From contig CAMVON010000007.1 in assembly GCA_947169155.1 (NCBI GenBank), forward strand, positions 47,057 to 111,056: a stretch of 64,000 nt of DNA, in the 5' to 3' direction. A model generated the notes under the pieces. That model did no database searches, was not told the origin of the DNA, and saw only the letters and a program-made list of their open reading frames with translations. Below, piece by piece: positions 19,129 through 27,547 of the stretch. The position numbers and the translations under genes were made by a program. The stretch is from an uncultured Clostridiaceae bacterium. Lineage in GTDB: Bacteria; Bacillota; Clostridia; TANB77; CAG-465. Numbering within the stretch: the first letter of the stretch is position 1; every line of letters begins with the position of its first letter.

Positions 19129-19626
19129 CTATATGTTGAATATGAATGTGGTCTCACTATATTTTTCCCCATGTATGTCGCTTAAAAATTCATTAATTTT
19201 TTCTCCCCCCATGTGTGCATAGAACTCCATAGTTGGATTTTTAGTTAGACAGTTACATACAAACTTATCATACCCCATGCCTTTTAATTCTTCTTTAGTT
19301 TTTTCAAAAAGCATTTTTCCAATTCCATAACCATTAAAGCATTCTAGTAAGTATAGTGCATAGAGTTCTCCTAATCCATCATATTTTTCTGATTTATCAA
19401 AACGAGAAAAACCAACAACTACGCCATCAACTTTAGCTACTATATATTGTCCGTCTTCTATAATTCTTTCTTTATATTTGTTTGCATTTTGATATACATT
19501 TTTCATTCTCTCATTAATTATACTGTCGCTCACTATTCCTGTATATCTTGTTTTCCATGTAAATGCATTTATAATTGAAATTGCTAATGCATCCTCTACT
19601 TTTGCTTTTACTATTTCTATATTCAT
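19129..19626 (-). CDS. GNAT-family N-acetyltransferase
   Basis: 165 residues. The start resembles other GNATs (VKAKVEDALAISIINAFTWKTRY), motif A is LECFNGYGIGKMLFEKTKEEL at about 94-114, and the end has NPTMEFYAHMGGEKI. The substrate is unknown. AGGTGAG precedes the start. It is not closely similar to its GNAT neighbour, so a recent duplication is unlikely. Confidence 0.87.
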   Translation of the reverse strand: MNIEIVKAKVEDALAISIINAFTWKTRYTGIVSDSIINERMKNVYQNANKYKERIIEDGQYIVAKVDGVVVGFSRFDKSEKYDGLGELYALYLLECFNGYGIGKMLFEKTKEELKGMGYDKFVCNCLTKNPTMEFYAHMGGEKINEFLSDIHGEKYSETTFIFNI

Positions 19627-19693
19627 ATTTATCTCACCTAGATGTATTTTACTATATATTCTTTTATATTTCTACATTTTTTAAAATATATTC

Positions 19694-19722
19694 TTTACAT
19701 ATTTTAATATGGGTGTTATAAT
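19694..19722 (+). promoter_or_regulatory. Sigma-A promoter
   Basis: TTTACA (19694-19699), 17-base spacer, TATAAT (19717-19722). It serves the gene starting at 19759. Confidence 0.75.
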
Positions 19723-19758
19723 TACTCTCCTATATTAATAGAAAAGGAAGTGATACTA

Positions 19759-20244
19759 ATGATACCTTCGAAGCGTTTGAGATTGATTATATCTAAGCAT
19801 CACAAAATTAAATTAGAGGATTACTCTTGGTCCAAAGAGTTTGAAAATAGAATAAATAAGATAAAGTTTAAAGATGGCTACAAGACTTTGTCTTTGAAGA
19901 CAATTTTTAAAGATGGATATAATATAGGAAATTGTCTTTTGACAGCATATTATGTGTCAACTATTTTTGAGCGTCCTCTAATATGCACAGGAAAAGTAGA
20001 AATACTTAAAGGTACAAAAAATTGCCCTGATGGCGATCATGTATGGATTGAGGTTGATGATATGGTTGTTGATACCACTTTGATGGTAGTGTTTCCAATT
20101 GATAGTAGTCTATATGAGTATTACAAAAAATCTGGTAGTATTACACCACATTTTACTTTTGATGATCTATCATATCAGCAAGATATATATGAGAAGAATA
20201 ATTCTCAGATAACATATTACTTTGATCTATACAAAACTGAGTAG
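19759..20244 (+). CDS. Small protein with a possible transglutaminase-like Cys-His-Asp triad
   Basis: 161 residues from ATG at 19759; AAGGAAG (19744-19750) sets this start over an in-frame GTG at 19750. I do not recognise the family. The order IGNCLLTAYYVS (Cys), then GDHVWIEVDD (His), then MVVDTTLMV (Asp) matches the spacing logic of transglutaminase-like/papain-fold proteins: Cys at a helix start, His in a strand, Asp in the next strand. This is pattern inference only. The gene stands alone between a good promoter and a good terminator. Confidence 0.65.
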   Translation: MIPSKRLRLIISKHHKIKLEDYSWSKEFENRINKIKFKDGYKTLSLKTIFKDGYNIGNCLLTAYYVSTIFERPLICTGKVEILKGTKNCPDGDHVWIEVDDMVVDTTLMVVFPIDSSLYEYYKKSGSITPHFTFDDLSYQQDIYEKNNSQITYYFDLYKTE

Positions 20245-20269
20245 GAGAAGAAATTCTCTTACTTTTTTT
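20241..20269 (+). terminator. Rho-independent terminator
   Basis: 9-bp stem (20241-20249 with 20254-20262, one G-U), GAAA loop, U7 tail. The stop codon overlaps the left arm. Confidence 0.88.
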
Positions 20270-20276
20270 GAGCAAA

Positions 20277-20306
20277 TTAAAAGCCTATACTAAATTAGTA
20301 CAGACT
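20277..20306 (-). terminator. Terminator of folD
   Basis: About 11-bp stem (20282-20292 with 20296-20306, two G-U pairs), 3-base loop, U4 tail on the minus strand. Confidence 0.75.
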
Positions 20307-20315
20307 TTATTGTTT

Positions 20316-21179
20316 TTATATCATTTTATTAGTATCTGCTTGCATACGTGCGGCTTGTACAACATTTTCAAGTAAAGATAAAACTGTAGTTAGTCCTACT
20401 CCGCCTGGGACTGGAGTAATTTTATCGCATACTTCTAGTGCTGCTTCTGTATCAACATCTCCTTGTAATTTTCCATCTACCCTATTGATTCCAACATCTA
20501 TTACTGTTGCGCCTGGCTTTATCATATCCTTCTTTATAATATGTGCCTTACCTACTGCTGCAACAAGTATATCTGCAGTCTTTGTATATACAGATATATC
20601 TGGTGTTTTAGAGTGACAAATTGTTACAGTTGCACCACGTTTTAAAAGAAGTTGAGATATTGGTTTTCCTACTATTCTACTTCTTCCTACAATTACAGCA
20701 TGTTTTCCTTCATATTTTGTACCAATACTATCAAGTATTGTCATTATTCCTTTTGGAGTGCATGATATAAATGTTTCATGTTCTCCAATGAATAATTTTC
20801 CTAATGTTAGAGGATGAAATCCGTCTACATCTTTTTTATCTGATATACTATCTAGAATCTTATCCATATCTAGATGTTTATATAATGGTAATTGAACAAG
20901 TATACCATTTACAGATTTATCATTATTTAGTTTTTCTATTAAACTTACAATTTCTTCAGTAGTTGTTTTTTTATCTAAAATATATTCAACTTGCTCAATA
21001 CCTACTTCTTCACACATTTTTCTTTTGTTTGCAACATATACTTTTGATGCTTCATCTTCACTTGCAAGTATAACTGCAAGTTTAGGTTTGATACCAAAAA
21101 TTTTTAAAGTATCTACTTGTTGTTTTAGTTCTTTTTTTCTCTTTTTTACAAGAGTTTTTACATCGATTTTTTCTCCCAT
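20316..21179 (-). CDS. folD: Methylenetetrahydrofolate dehydrogenase/cyclohydrolase
   Basis: 287 residues. Signatures: KVYVANKRKMCEEVGI near 46-61 with the catalytic Lys, NGILVQLPLYKHL, DVDGFHPLTLGKL, and PVPGGVGLTTVLSLLENV at the end. It interconverts 5,10-methylene- and 10-formyl-tetrahydrofolate through NADP-dependent oxidation and ring opening, supplying the formyl donor for fmt and purine synthesis. Its start overlaps the end of dpaA by 22 bases, so translation is probably coupled. Confidence 0.96.
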   Translation of the reverse strand: MGEKIDVKTLVKKRKKELKQQVDTLKIFGIKPKLAVILASEDEASKVYVANKRKMCEEVGIEQVEYILDKKTTTEEIVSLIEKLNNDKSVNGILVQLPLYKHLDMDKILDSISDKKDVDGFHPLTLGKLFIGEHETFISCTPKGIMTILDSIGTKYEGKHAVIVGRSRIVGKPISQLLLKRGATVTICHSKTPDISVYTKTADILVAAVGKAHIIKKDMIKPGATVIDVGINRVDGKLQGDVDTEAALEVCDKITPVPGGVGLTTVLSLLENVVQAARMQADTNKMI

Positions 21180-21958
21180 TTTTCATTACCTCTATTTATT
21201 TCATCTATTGTTTCTTTTATATATTTAGCTGCACTTAGTGGTGAATCTTTTGATGGTATAGATAAATACCAACACGATTTAATATTTCTTTGTTTTAATG
21301 CCTCAAAATCTACTCCACCAGGTGAGGATGCTAAATCTAAAAATACAGAATTTGAATTAAGAAGTTCTACTCTATTTTTATCTATGACAACACTTGGTAT
21401 AGTATTTATTACTACATCTGCAATAGGTAGATAATCTTCTAGTCTTTCTAATTCCACTTCATTATAACCCATACTTTTAATTAATGCAATATCCTTTTTA
21501 GAACGTGCTTCAACATATAATTTAGCACCAAATGATGACAAATAATGGCTTAATATTTTACCAATTCTGCCATATCCAAGAATTAAAATATTACTTTTGT
21601 TTAGAGTAAATGGTGTCATTTCTATTACTTTTTTTATTGCACCTTCTGATGTTGCTATAGCGTTTTTAATAGCAAAAGACTCTTCATCCATTATATCTAT
21701 TACTTTTATATTTTTTTCTTTTAACTTTTCTTTTGCAAAATTATTTATTGCACCAGTATATATAATTTTAGTTTCAATATTTTCTATATCTGTGAGTTCT
21801 TCTATTGACATATTGCTGTTATTTATCTTTATATTATCTCTAGTAAATGGAATAGGACAAATTATTATATCTGCTTTTTGTATAGAAGTTACATTTCCAT
21901 TATATAGCTTTCTTAAATAGTCTGACCTATTATCTTCTCCAATTATGTGTATTTTCAA
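21158..21958 (-). CDS. dpaA: Dipicolinate synthase subunit A
   Basis: 266 residues from TTG at 21958, which has GGTGAT four bases upstream; the longer frame to 22000 would begin inside the previous gene's terminator. The N-terminus KIHIIGEDNRSDYL and the Rossmann motif ILGYGRIGKIL fit SpoVFA/DpaA, as do FLDLASSPGGVDF and YLSIPSKDSPLSAAKYIKET. With DpaB it makes dipicolinic acid in the mother cell for spore heat resistance. dpaB is 23 kb away here, whereas the two are usually adjacent. Confidence 0.92.
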   Translation of the reverse strand: MKIHIIGEDNRSDYLRKLYNGNVTSIQKADIIICPIPFTRDNIKINNSNMSIEELTDIENIETKIIYTGAINNFAKEKLKEKNIKVIDIMDEESFAIKNAIATSEGAIKKVIEMTPFTLNKSNILILGYGRIGKILSHYLSSFGAKLYVEARSKKDIALIKSMGYNEVELERLEDYLPIADVVINTIPSVVIDKNRVELLNSNSVFLDLASSPGGVDFEALKQRNIKSCWYLSIPSKDSPLSAAKYIKETIDEINRGNEKWEKKSM

Positions 21959-21985
21959 TATAATCACCAATAAATAATATGCAAT

Positions 21986-22016
21986 AAAGCACCTAATCAT
22001 TACAATTAAGTGCTTT
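21986..22016 (-). terminator. Hairpin after the TSCPD gene
   Basis: 12-bp stem (21986-21997 with 22005-22016, one G-U), 7-base loop, but a short U tail on the minus strand, so termination may be partial and let transcription into dpaA-folD. Confidence 0.65.
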
Positions 22017-22025
22017 TAATTTATA

Positions 22026-22283
22026 CTATTTGCTTTCTTTGTATTTTTTTAGTGCCTTTGCAAGTTGATCTGGACAAGATGTACCTTTAAGGCCACAAGG
22101 TATGCCTTCTAGTAATGAAATTACTTCATCTACTTTTCTTCCTTCTACAAGTTTTGATACTCCAAGTGTATTGCCAGGGCATCCTCTAACTATTTTTACT
22201 GAATTTATTGTATCATTTTCCTCATTTATATCTATGTCCATTAGTACAGAACATGTACCTTGAGGTTTATATGTATATTTCAT
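22026..22283 (-). CDS. TSCPD-domain protein
   Basis: 85 residues with the family name motif GTSCPDQLAKAL at about 67-78 and another conserved block VRGCPGNTLGVSKLVEG at about 32-48. The domain also occurs at the C-terminus of some ribonucleotide reductases, where its cysteines bind metal; the stand-alone form has no settled role. It lies 11 bases after the long coiled-coil gene. Confidence 0.9.
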   Translation of the reverse strand: MKYTYKPQGTCSVLMDIDINEENDTINSVKIVRGCPGNTLGVSKLVEGRKVDEVISLLEGIPCGLKGTSCPDQLAKALKKYKESK

Positions 22284-22294
22284 TTTATTCTCCT

Positions 22295-23725
22295 TTAGTT
22301 ATGATTTGGTTTTTCATTTTTTCTTCTAATTTCTCTTTGATACTCCTCTTGTTTTTGAAGTTCTTCTTTGGCGTTTTTTCTTATTTTTTCTTCAGCATCT
22401 TCATTTCTGTCTGCAATCATACTTTCAAGTTCTTCTGGAGAGCTGTCTTCTATATTTCTTACTTGTCTTAAACTTCTAGCAAAATTTGTATCACTTGTTC
22501 TTTGTTCAACTTTTTGTTCTTTATTAATTTGAGAAATAGTTGCTTGTTCTGGAACTTTATCTATGTTTTCTTCATAAATATTGCCTTCTCTTTGAACATC
22601 TCCCATTTGTTTTGCAGCACCTAAATCTCCCTTTTGAATTGCATCTTCTTGTAATACTCTAGATTTTTCATAAGCCATTTCATCTCTTTTTAGTTTATCT
22701 TCTTGAACTCTATAAATATCTTTTGAAGCATCTGGATTTAGTTTTTCTGCTCCTTCTTGGTCGTACATATACTTTGTTGCTGCTGTAGGTTGTTTAAGCT
22801 CAGCTTCATCTACTAACTCTTGATTTTTCCCTTCAATTTCTAAATCTTTAGTATATTCTTGAAGAGATGGAACATTTTGTATTAAATCTAAGTTAGCTTC
22901 TTGATACTCTTTTTTAAACATTGCTTTTTCTTGATCACTCATACTAGGATTTTTAAGAGCTTTTATATACTTTTCATATTTTTCTGCTCTAATTTTATAT
23001 AATCTATCTAGTGATTGTGCTTGCTGAGATGCTATGTTTTGAATTCCTTTTTCATTATAATTAATTTTTTCTTGGAAATTTTCTTTTTTCTCTTTTATTC
23101 TTTGAACTTGTGTTATTTCTTTTCCTGTATGATTATGATATAGTAAATCTATTTTTTCTAGATTTTTTTCCATTGCTATTATTTCCATAGCTTCTTTTGT
23201 ATCTAATGAAATATCTCTACTATCGAACTGATCATTTTTTATCTTTTCAACTTTTTGAGCATAGTCTTTATACATTACATTGTATGTAGACTCATATATT
23301 CTTGTTTGAAGAGCTTTTTTCTTATCTTTTTCATCTAGCGGTATTTCACCTTTTCTTTTTTGCTCTATAGCATCTTCTTTTATTTTTTCTTTTTCTTCTT
23401 CTGTTAGATTTTGCCCTTCTAGTTCTTTATCCATCTCTGCTTTTTCTTGTTCATCTTCTAAAAGCATTTGCTTATTCATATCGTCTTGTGAAAGTTTTAA
23501 ATACTTTTTCATAAGCTCTTTTTGGATGTCATCGTTATTTTTTTGTTTATATCTATCTAGTATTTGATTGTTTATATCTAAAGTCTCTTTAAATTCTCTA
23601 TTAGTTAATTTTTCAATTTCTGCATAAGTATCTACCTTTAAATTGTATCCGTAAAAATTTGCAGATTTATCATTTGGATCATAATCCTTACTAAAATAAT
23701 TTCTTACTCTATCAAATAATCCCAT
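22295..23725 (-). CDS. Long charged coiled-coil protein of unknown function
   Basis: 476 residues, almost entirely Glu, Lys, Gln, Asp and Asn with helix-forming leucines; no signal peptide, membrane segment or Cys. The start MGLFDRVRNYFSKDYDPND is the least repetitive part and could be an anchoring helix. Runs such as LTEEEKEKIKEDAIEQKRKG point to long coiled coils across most of the protein. I recognise no family. It is followed by the TSCPD gene and preceded by xth in the same direction. Confidence 0.75.
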   Translation of the reverse strand: MGLFDRVRNYFSKDYDPNDKSANFYGYNLKVDTYAEIEKLTNREFKETLDINNQILDRYKQKNNDDIQKELMKKYLKLSQDDMNKQMLLEDEQEKAEMDKELEGQNLTEEEKEKIKEDAIEQKRKGEIPLDEKDKKKALQTRIYESTYNVMYKDYAQKVEKIKNDQFDSRDISLDTKEAMEIIAMEKNLEKIDLLYHNHTGKEITQVQRIKEKKENFQEKINYNEKGIQNIASQQAQSLDRLYKIRAEKYEKYIKALKNPSMSDQEKAMFKKEYQEANLDLIQNVPSLQEYTKDLEIEGKNQELVDEAELKQPTAATKYMYDQEGAEKLNPDASKDIYRVQEDKLKRDEMAYEKSRVLQEDAIQKGDLGAAKQMGDVQREGNIYEENIDKVPEQATISQINKEQKVEQRTSDTNFARSLRQVRNIEDSSPEELESMIADRNEDAEEKIRKNAKEELQKQEEYQREIRRKNEKPNHN

Positions 23726-23782
23726 AATAACACCTCTTTCATATAAATTGTATAGTATTAGACAAATTATTTCAACTAAAAA

Positions 23783-24538
23783 CTATAAATTTATGTCTAG
23801 TTCTATTGGACAATGGTCACTACCTAGTACTTCAGTATGAATTTTTGCATCAGTCAAAAATTCTTTTAGAGAATCGGATACAACAAAATAATCTATTCTC
23901 CATCCAATATTCTTTTCTCTGGCTTGACGCATATAAGACCACCAAGAGTACTCAACTTTATCTGGATATAAATATCTATATGTATCTATAAATCCATTTG
24001 ATAGTAACACACTAAATTTATTTCTCTCTTCATCTGTAAATCCAGCACTATGATGATTTGTTGCAGGATTTTTTATATCTATTTCCTCGTGTGCAACATT
24101 TAAATCTCCACAATATACTACTGGTTTAGTCTCTTCTAATTTTTTGAAATATTTTAGCATTTCATCTTCCCAAACCATTCTATAGTCTAGTCTTTCAAGC
24201 TCTCTTTTTGAGTTTGGTGTATAGCAACATACAAGATAGAATTTATCATACTCTAGAGTAATAATTCTTCCTTCTTGGTCATGTTCTTCAATACCTAGTC
24301 CATAAGTTACAGATATTGGTTCTTGTTTTGTAAATACCATAGTTCCTGAATAGCCTTTTTTTACCGCACTATTCATGAATCTATGATAACCTTCAAATTG
24401 TATTTCTTCTGCTTGGTCTTCTTGCATTTTTGTCTCTTGTATGCAAAACATATCTGCATCTACTTCTTTAAAAAAGTCTTCAAATCCTTTTGTAATACAT
24501 GCTCTAAGTCCATTTACGTTCCATGATATTAGTTTCAT
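23783..24538 (-). CDS. xth: Exodeoxyribonuclease III / AP endonuclease
   Basis: 251 residues, normal length. Signatures: MKLISWNVNGLRACITKG at the N-terminus, ADMFCIQETKMQ with the metal-binding Glu, PVVYCGDLNVAHEEIDI, RIDYFVVSD and the final LGSDHCPIELDI with the catalytic Asp-His pair. It cleaves 5' of abasic sites in base excision repair. It starts directly after rnhB ends. A base-excision glycosylase domain is encoded elsewhere in this window (47925-49283). Confidence 0.96.
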   Translation of the reverse strand: MKLISWNVNGLRACITKGFEDFFKEVDADMFCIQETKMQEDQAEEIQFEGYHRFMNSAVKKGYSGTMVFTKQEPISVTYGLGIEEHDQEGRIITLEYDKFYLVCCYTPNSKRELERLDYRMVWEDEMLKYFKKLEETKPVVYCGDLNVAHEEIDIKNPATNHHSAGFTDEERNKFSVLLSNGFIDTYRYLYPDKVEYSWWSYMRQAREKNIGWRIDYFVVSDSLKEFLTDAKIHTEVLGSDHCPIELDINL

Positions 24539-25174
24539 TTATTTTTCCCCCTTAACAAATTTTGTACAAAAGCTTGGTCTATGTATTGGTGTTAGGCCAT
24601 ATTTTCCAATTGCTTCAACGTGAGCTTTTGTTCCATAACCTTTGTGTTTTGCAAAACCATATTCAGGATACTCTTTATCCCATTCAATTAGCATTCTATC
24701 CCTTGTTACTTTTGCAACAATGGAAGCTGCAGCAATTGATTCAGAAATTGCATCACCATGAACTACAGTCTCCCCTGGAATCTTAATATCTATCATTTGG
24801 TTTCCATCTATTAAAACATACTCTGGTTGTACTTTAAGTTTAGAAATTGCTTCTTTCATAGCAAGTTTTGTAGCGTTTAGAATATTTACACTCTCTATTA
24901 CATCTACATCACTCATTCCAACTCCCACTGCTAGCGCGTTTTCCATTATATTTTCATATACTTGCTCTCTTTTTTTCTCGGATAATTTCTTAGAGTCATT
25001 TACTCCTTCTATCTTTGAGTCTGGTTTAAGAATTACAGCAGCAGCTACTACTGGTCCACAAAGTGGTCCACGTCCTGCTTCATCTACTCCACATACAAGT
25101 TTTATTCCTTTAGAGTATAATCCTTCCTCTATTTCTAACATTTTTTGTAGTCTTTCTTCTTCTTTTTCTTTCAT
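24539..25174 (-). CDS. rnhB: Ribonuclease HII
   Basis: 211 residues. The catalytic carboxylate motif VCGVDEAGRGPLCGPVVAAA is at about 28-47; NDSKKLSEKKRE, then a later Asp in YVLIDGN and SIAAASIVAKVTRDRM complete the family pattern. It removes RNA from RNA/DNA hybrids and single ribonucleotides from DNA. It is the first gene of a unit with xth, with no space between the two coding regions. Confidence 0.97.
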   Translation of the reverse strand: MKEKEEERLQKMLEIEEGLYSKGIKLVCGVDEAGRGPLCGPVVAAAVILKPDSKIEGVNDSKKLSEKKREQVYENIMENALAVGVGMSDVDVIESVNILNATKLAMKEAISKLKVQPEYVLIDGNQMIDIKIPGETVVHGDAISESIAAASIVAKVTRDRMLIEWDKEYPEYGFAKHKGYGTKAHVEAIGKYGLTPIHRPSFCTKFVKGEK

Positions 25175-25255
25175 AATGTCTCTCCTCTAATTACAAATGA
25201 AATTATATCATGAGTAAAAATATTAAACAAGAAAAAACAAATCTAAACATTTAAT

Positions 25256-25283
25256 TTGCAAAATCTATTAATAATGATATAAT
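25256..25283 (+). promoter_or_regulatory. Sigma-A promoter of the ClpP-like gene
   Basis: TTGCAA (25256-25261), 16-base spacer, TATAAT (25278-25283), followed by a strong AAAGGGGG ribosome site at about 25308-25315. Confidence 0.7.
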
Positions 25284-25320
25284 GTTATCCTATCTAAAAT
25301 ATAGTAAAGGGGGAATTATT

Positions 25321-25377
25321 ATGAAACCTAAAATTTACCATATTTGCTCTGAAATTAATGGACGGACTAAACTATGA
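25321..25377 (+). other. Frameshifted 5' end of the ClpP-like gene (18 codons then TGA)
   Basis: The only good ribosome site and the ATG at 25321 open a frame encoding KIYHICSEIN, the expected first beta-strand of a ClpP fold (compare IYxxSEIN in phage-type ClpP). It then stops at 25375-25377. Dropping one base around 25358-25366 joins it exactly to the downstream frame (SEIN followed by DGLNYDFLKFI). Confidence 0.7.
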
Positions 25378-25873
25378 TTTTTTAAAGTTTATTGAAGGTG
25401 TTCTTTTAGAAGATGAAAAAGTTCCTGTAATTATTACTATAAACTCAAATGGCGGAGACTTTCATGTTGGTGTTAGTATATACAATATACTTAAGTCTTT
25501 ACCAAATCCTGTTTATACTTTAATTACAAGACAGGCTGTAAGTAGTGCATCTATCATATTCCTTGGTGCTCCAAGAGCGCATCGCTTCACACTTCCAAAT
25601 TCTAGAATAATCTTTCATCCAGTAAGACTTACTAAGTTCCAAGATGTAGGAAATAAATTTCTAACACAGCTACAAAATGAGACAAGGCAAAACAATAAAC
25701 TACTTTTAGACATTGTATCTTTTGAAACAGACCTTGGAAGAGAAAACTTAGAGCCAGTCTTTATGACAAGTGATGATGAAATGCTTGAGTTAAACTCAAA
25801 TGAAATGTATGAGAAAAATCTTGCTAAAGTCATTAAATACTATAGAGATTTCAAAAAAATAATCACCCAGTAA
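25358..25873 (+). CDS. ClpP-like serine protease, main frame, disrupted at its start
   Basis: 171 codons from ATG at 25358, which has no ribosome site. ClpP-type blocks: ITINSNGGDFHVGVSIYNIL (oxyanion Gly-Gly), TRQAVSSASIIFLGAP (catalytic Ser), and LPNSRIIFHPVR (catalytic His). The catalytic Asp of the usual RDxFMS block is not obvious in LEPVFMTSDD. The true N-terminus is in another frame (25321-25377), so this is a frameshifted gene, a recoded gene or a base-level sequence error. With the shift corrected the protein would be about 183 residues. Confidence 0.75.
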   Translation: MDGLNYDFLKFIEGVLLEDEKVPVIITINSNGGDFHVGVSIYNILKSLPNPVYTLITRQAVSSASIIFLGAPRAHRFTLPNSRIIFHPVRLTKFQDVGNKFLTQLQNETRQNNKLLLDIVSFETDLGRENLEPVFMTSDDEMLELNSNEMYEKNLAKVIKYYRDFKKIITQ

Positions 25874-25890
25874 TTTGGGTGATTTTCTTT
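25861..25890. terminator. Terminator between the convergent ClpP-like and rsmI genes
   Basis: 9-bp stem (25861-25869 with 25876-25884) with a U-rich plus-strand tail. The ClpP-like stop codon is in the loop region. Confidence 0.8.
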
Positions 25891-26747
25891 TATTCTAAAT
25901 CTATACATTGTTTATATACTTCGTTTTTATTTACTCCTAGCTCTTTTGCTACCTTTTTAATTGCATCCTTTTTATCCATACCAGAATCAATATATTCTTT
26001 TACCATATCTACAGGGTCTAGTTTTTCTAGCTCTGCTTTTTTCTTTTCTTCAAGTTCTACTTCATTTGCCCCTTCTACTATTAAAACTATCTCTCCTTTT
26101 ATTCCGTCTCTTTCAATAGTCTCAATTGCCTCAGAAAATGTTGTATTTCTGTATTCTTCATGTACTTTTGTTAGTTCACGGCATATACAAATATGACGCT
26201 CACCTAATACTTCATACATATCTTTTAAAGTATATAAAATTTTATGCGGTGCTTCATAAAATATCATTGTACGAATTTCATTTCTTAGTTCTTCTAATCT
26301 TTTTATTCTTTGTTTTTTACTTACAGATAAGAATCCTTCAAAAGTAAATCTTGTTGAATCCATTCCAGAGCGAACAATTGCAGTAATTAGTGCTGTTACT
26401 CCAGGTATTACTTCAATTTTGTAATTATTTTCTACTAGATAATGCACTAAGCCTTGTCCAGGATCTGAAATGATAGGCATTCCCGCGTCACTTACTAGTG
26501 CTACATTTTTTCCTTCATCTAGTAGTTTTACTACAGTATCAATTTTATCTGCCTCGTTGTGTCTATGATAACTTATCATAGACTTAGAAATGTTTAGGTG
26601 ATTTAATAGCTTTAGAGTTTGTCTTGTATCTTCTGCAAGTATTAAATCTACACTCTCTAATGTCTCAATTGCACGTAGTGTTATATCTTTTAAATTTCCA
26701 ATTGGAGTACCTACTACATATAGCACTCCTCTATTTTCATTTGTCAT
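25890..26747 (-). CDS. rsmI: 16S rRNA cytidine(1402)-2'-O-methyltransferase
   Basis: 285 residues of the tetrapyrrole-methylase fold. Signatures: LYVVGTPIGNLKDITLRAI at 9-27, LILAEDTRQTLKLLNH, and the SAM-site LVSDAGMPIISDPG at about 84-97. It methylates the ribose of C1402 in the ribosomal P site. The tail is a charged helical extension. It overlaps the upstream tRNA methyltransferase gene by one base. Confidence 0.95.
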   Translation of the reverse strand: MTNENRGVLYVVGTPIGNLKDITLRAIETLESVDLILAEDTRQTLKLLNHLNISKSMISYHRHNEADKIDTVVKLLDEGKNVALVSDAGMPIISDPGQGLVHYLVENNYKIEVIPGVTALITAIVRSGMDSTRFTFEGFLSVSKKQRIKRLEELRNEIRTMIFYEAPHKILYTLKDMYEVLGERHICICRELTKVHEEYRNTTFSEAIETIERDGIKGEIVLIVEGANEVELEEKKKAELEKLDPVDMVKEYIDSGMDKKDAIKKVAKELGVNKNEVYKQCIDLE

Positions 26748-27469
26748 TATTTTTCACTCCCATATATTTCATAAATTTCTTTTGTATAATTGCCACTCTC
26801 GTCATACTCAATTAATGGTGGTAGTATATCCATTTCATTTCCACCACAATATACATACTCAAGTAGTACAATACTTGGTTTACTATCTACCTTTGGATAA
26901 ACTAGGCGCATTCTTTTTGCTTCTAGTTTATACTTTCTTGCAATAGATATTAAATCATTAAGTCTTTGAGGTTTATGTACAAGATATAATTTTCCTTTTT
27001 GTTTTAGTATTTTACTACTACATTTAAATACATCTTCTAGAGTACATTCTACCTCGTGACGAGCAATATATTTTACGCTATTTTCATTTGTTACCCCAGT
27101 TCCTACTTCTTTGTATGGTGGATTACATGTAACTATATCTACTTTTTCTTTTAAAGCTAATTCTTTCAAATTGACATTTAAAGGAATTATTTTATCTTTC
27201 AAAGAATTTATACTAATATTCTTTTCTAAAAGCTCAAACATTTCTTTTTGAAGTTCTACGGCCATTATTTTAGAATAATCTTTCTTTTGAGATACTATTA
27301 CAGGTATTACTCCACTTCCACTACATAGATCTACTATTACATTTCTTGAATTTTTAGATTCCACAAAGTTTGCAAGCAGTACACTATCTATTCCAAAGCA
27401 GAAATAATCTGGATTTTGTATTATTACTTTACCATTTAGATTTAAATCGTCTATTCTTTCTTCTTTCAT
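26747..27469 (-). CDS. tRNA1(Val) adenine(37)-N6-methyltransferase-like protein (YfiC/TrmN6)
   Basis: 240 residues from ATG at 27469 (KEERIDDLNLNGKVIIQ). The longer frame back to 27577 would run across a divergent promoter and into the opposite gene. Motif I is IVDLCSGSGVIPVIVSQK at about 47-64, the N6-adenine catalytic motif CNPPY is at about 117, and the C-terminus carries the family's PKVDSKPSIVLLEY. The ribosome site is weak. It forms a unit with rsmI. Confidence 0.87.
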   Translation of the reverse strand: MKEERIDDLNLNGKVIIQNPDYFCFGIDSVLLANFVESKNSRNVIVDLCSGSGVIPVIVSQKKDYSKIMAVELQKEMFELLEKNISINSLKDKIIPLNVNLKELALKEKVDIVTCNPPYKEVGTGVTNENSVKYIARHEVECTLEDVFKCSSKILKQKGKLYLVHKPQRLNDLISIARKYKLEAKRMRLVYPKVDSKPSIVLLEYVYCGGNEMDILPPLIEYDESGNYTKEIYEIYGSEK

Positions 27470-27506
27470 ACACTTTTTCACTTTCAATACTACATAATTA
27501 TACACT

Positions 27507-27540
27507 AGGTATGGCAAATTTACAAGAATTATTGTATAAT
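27507..27540 (+). promoter_or_regulatory. Promoter giving a near-leaderless transcript
   Basis: TATAAT at 27535-27540 with a weak -35 (TGGCAA, 17-base spacer). The start codon at 27548 is only seven bases beyond the -10 element and has no Shine-Dalgarno sequence. Confidence 0.55.
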
Positions 27541-27547
27541 ACATGTT

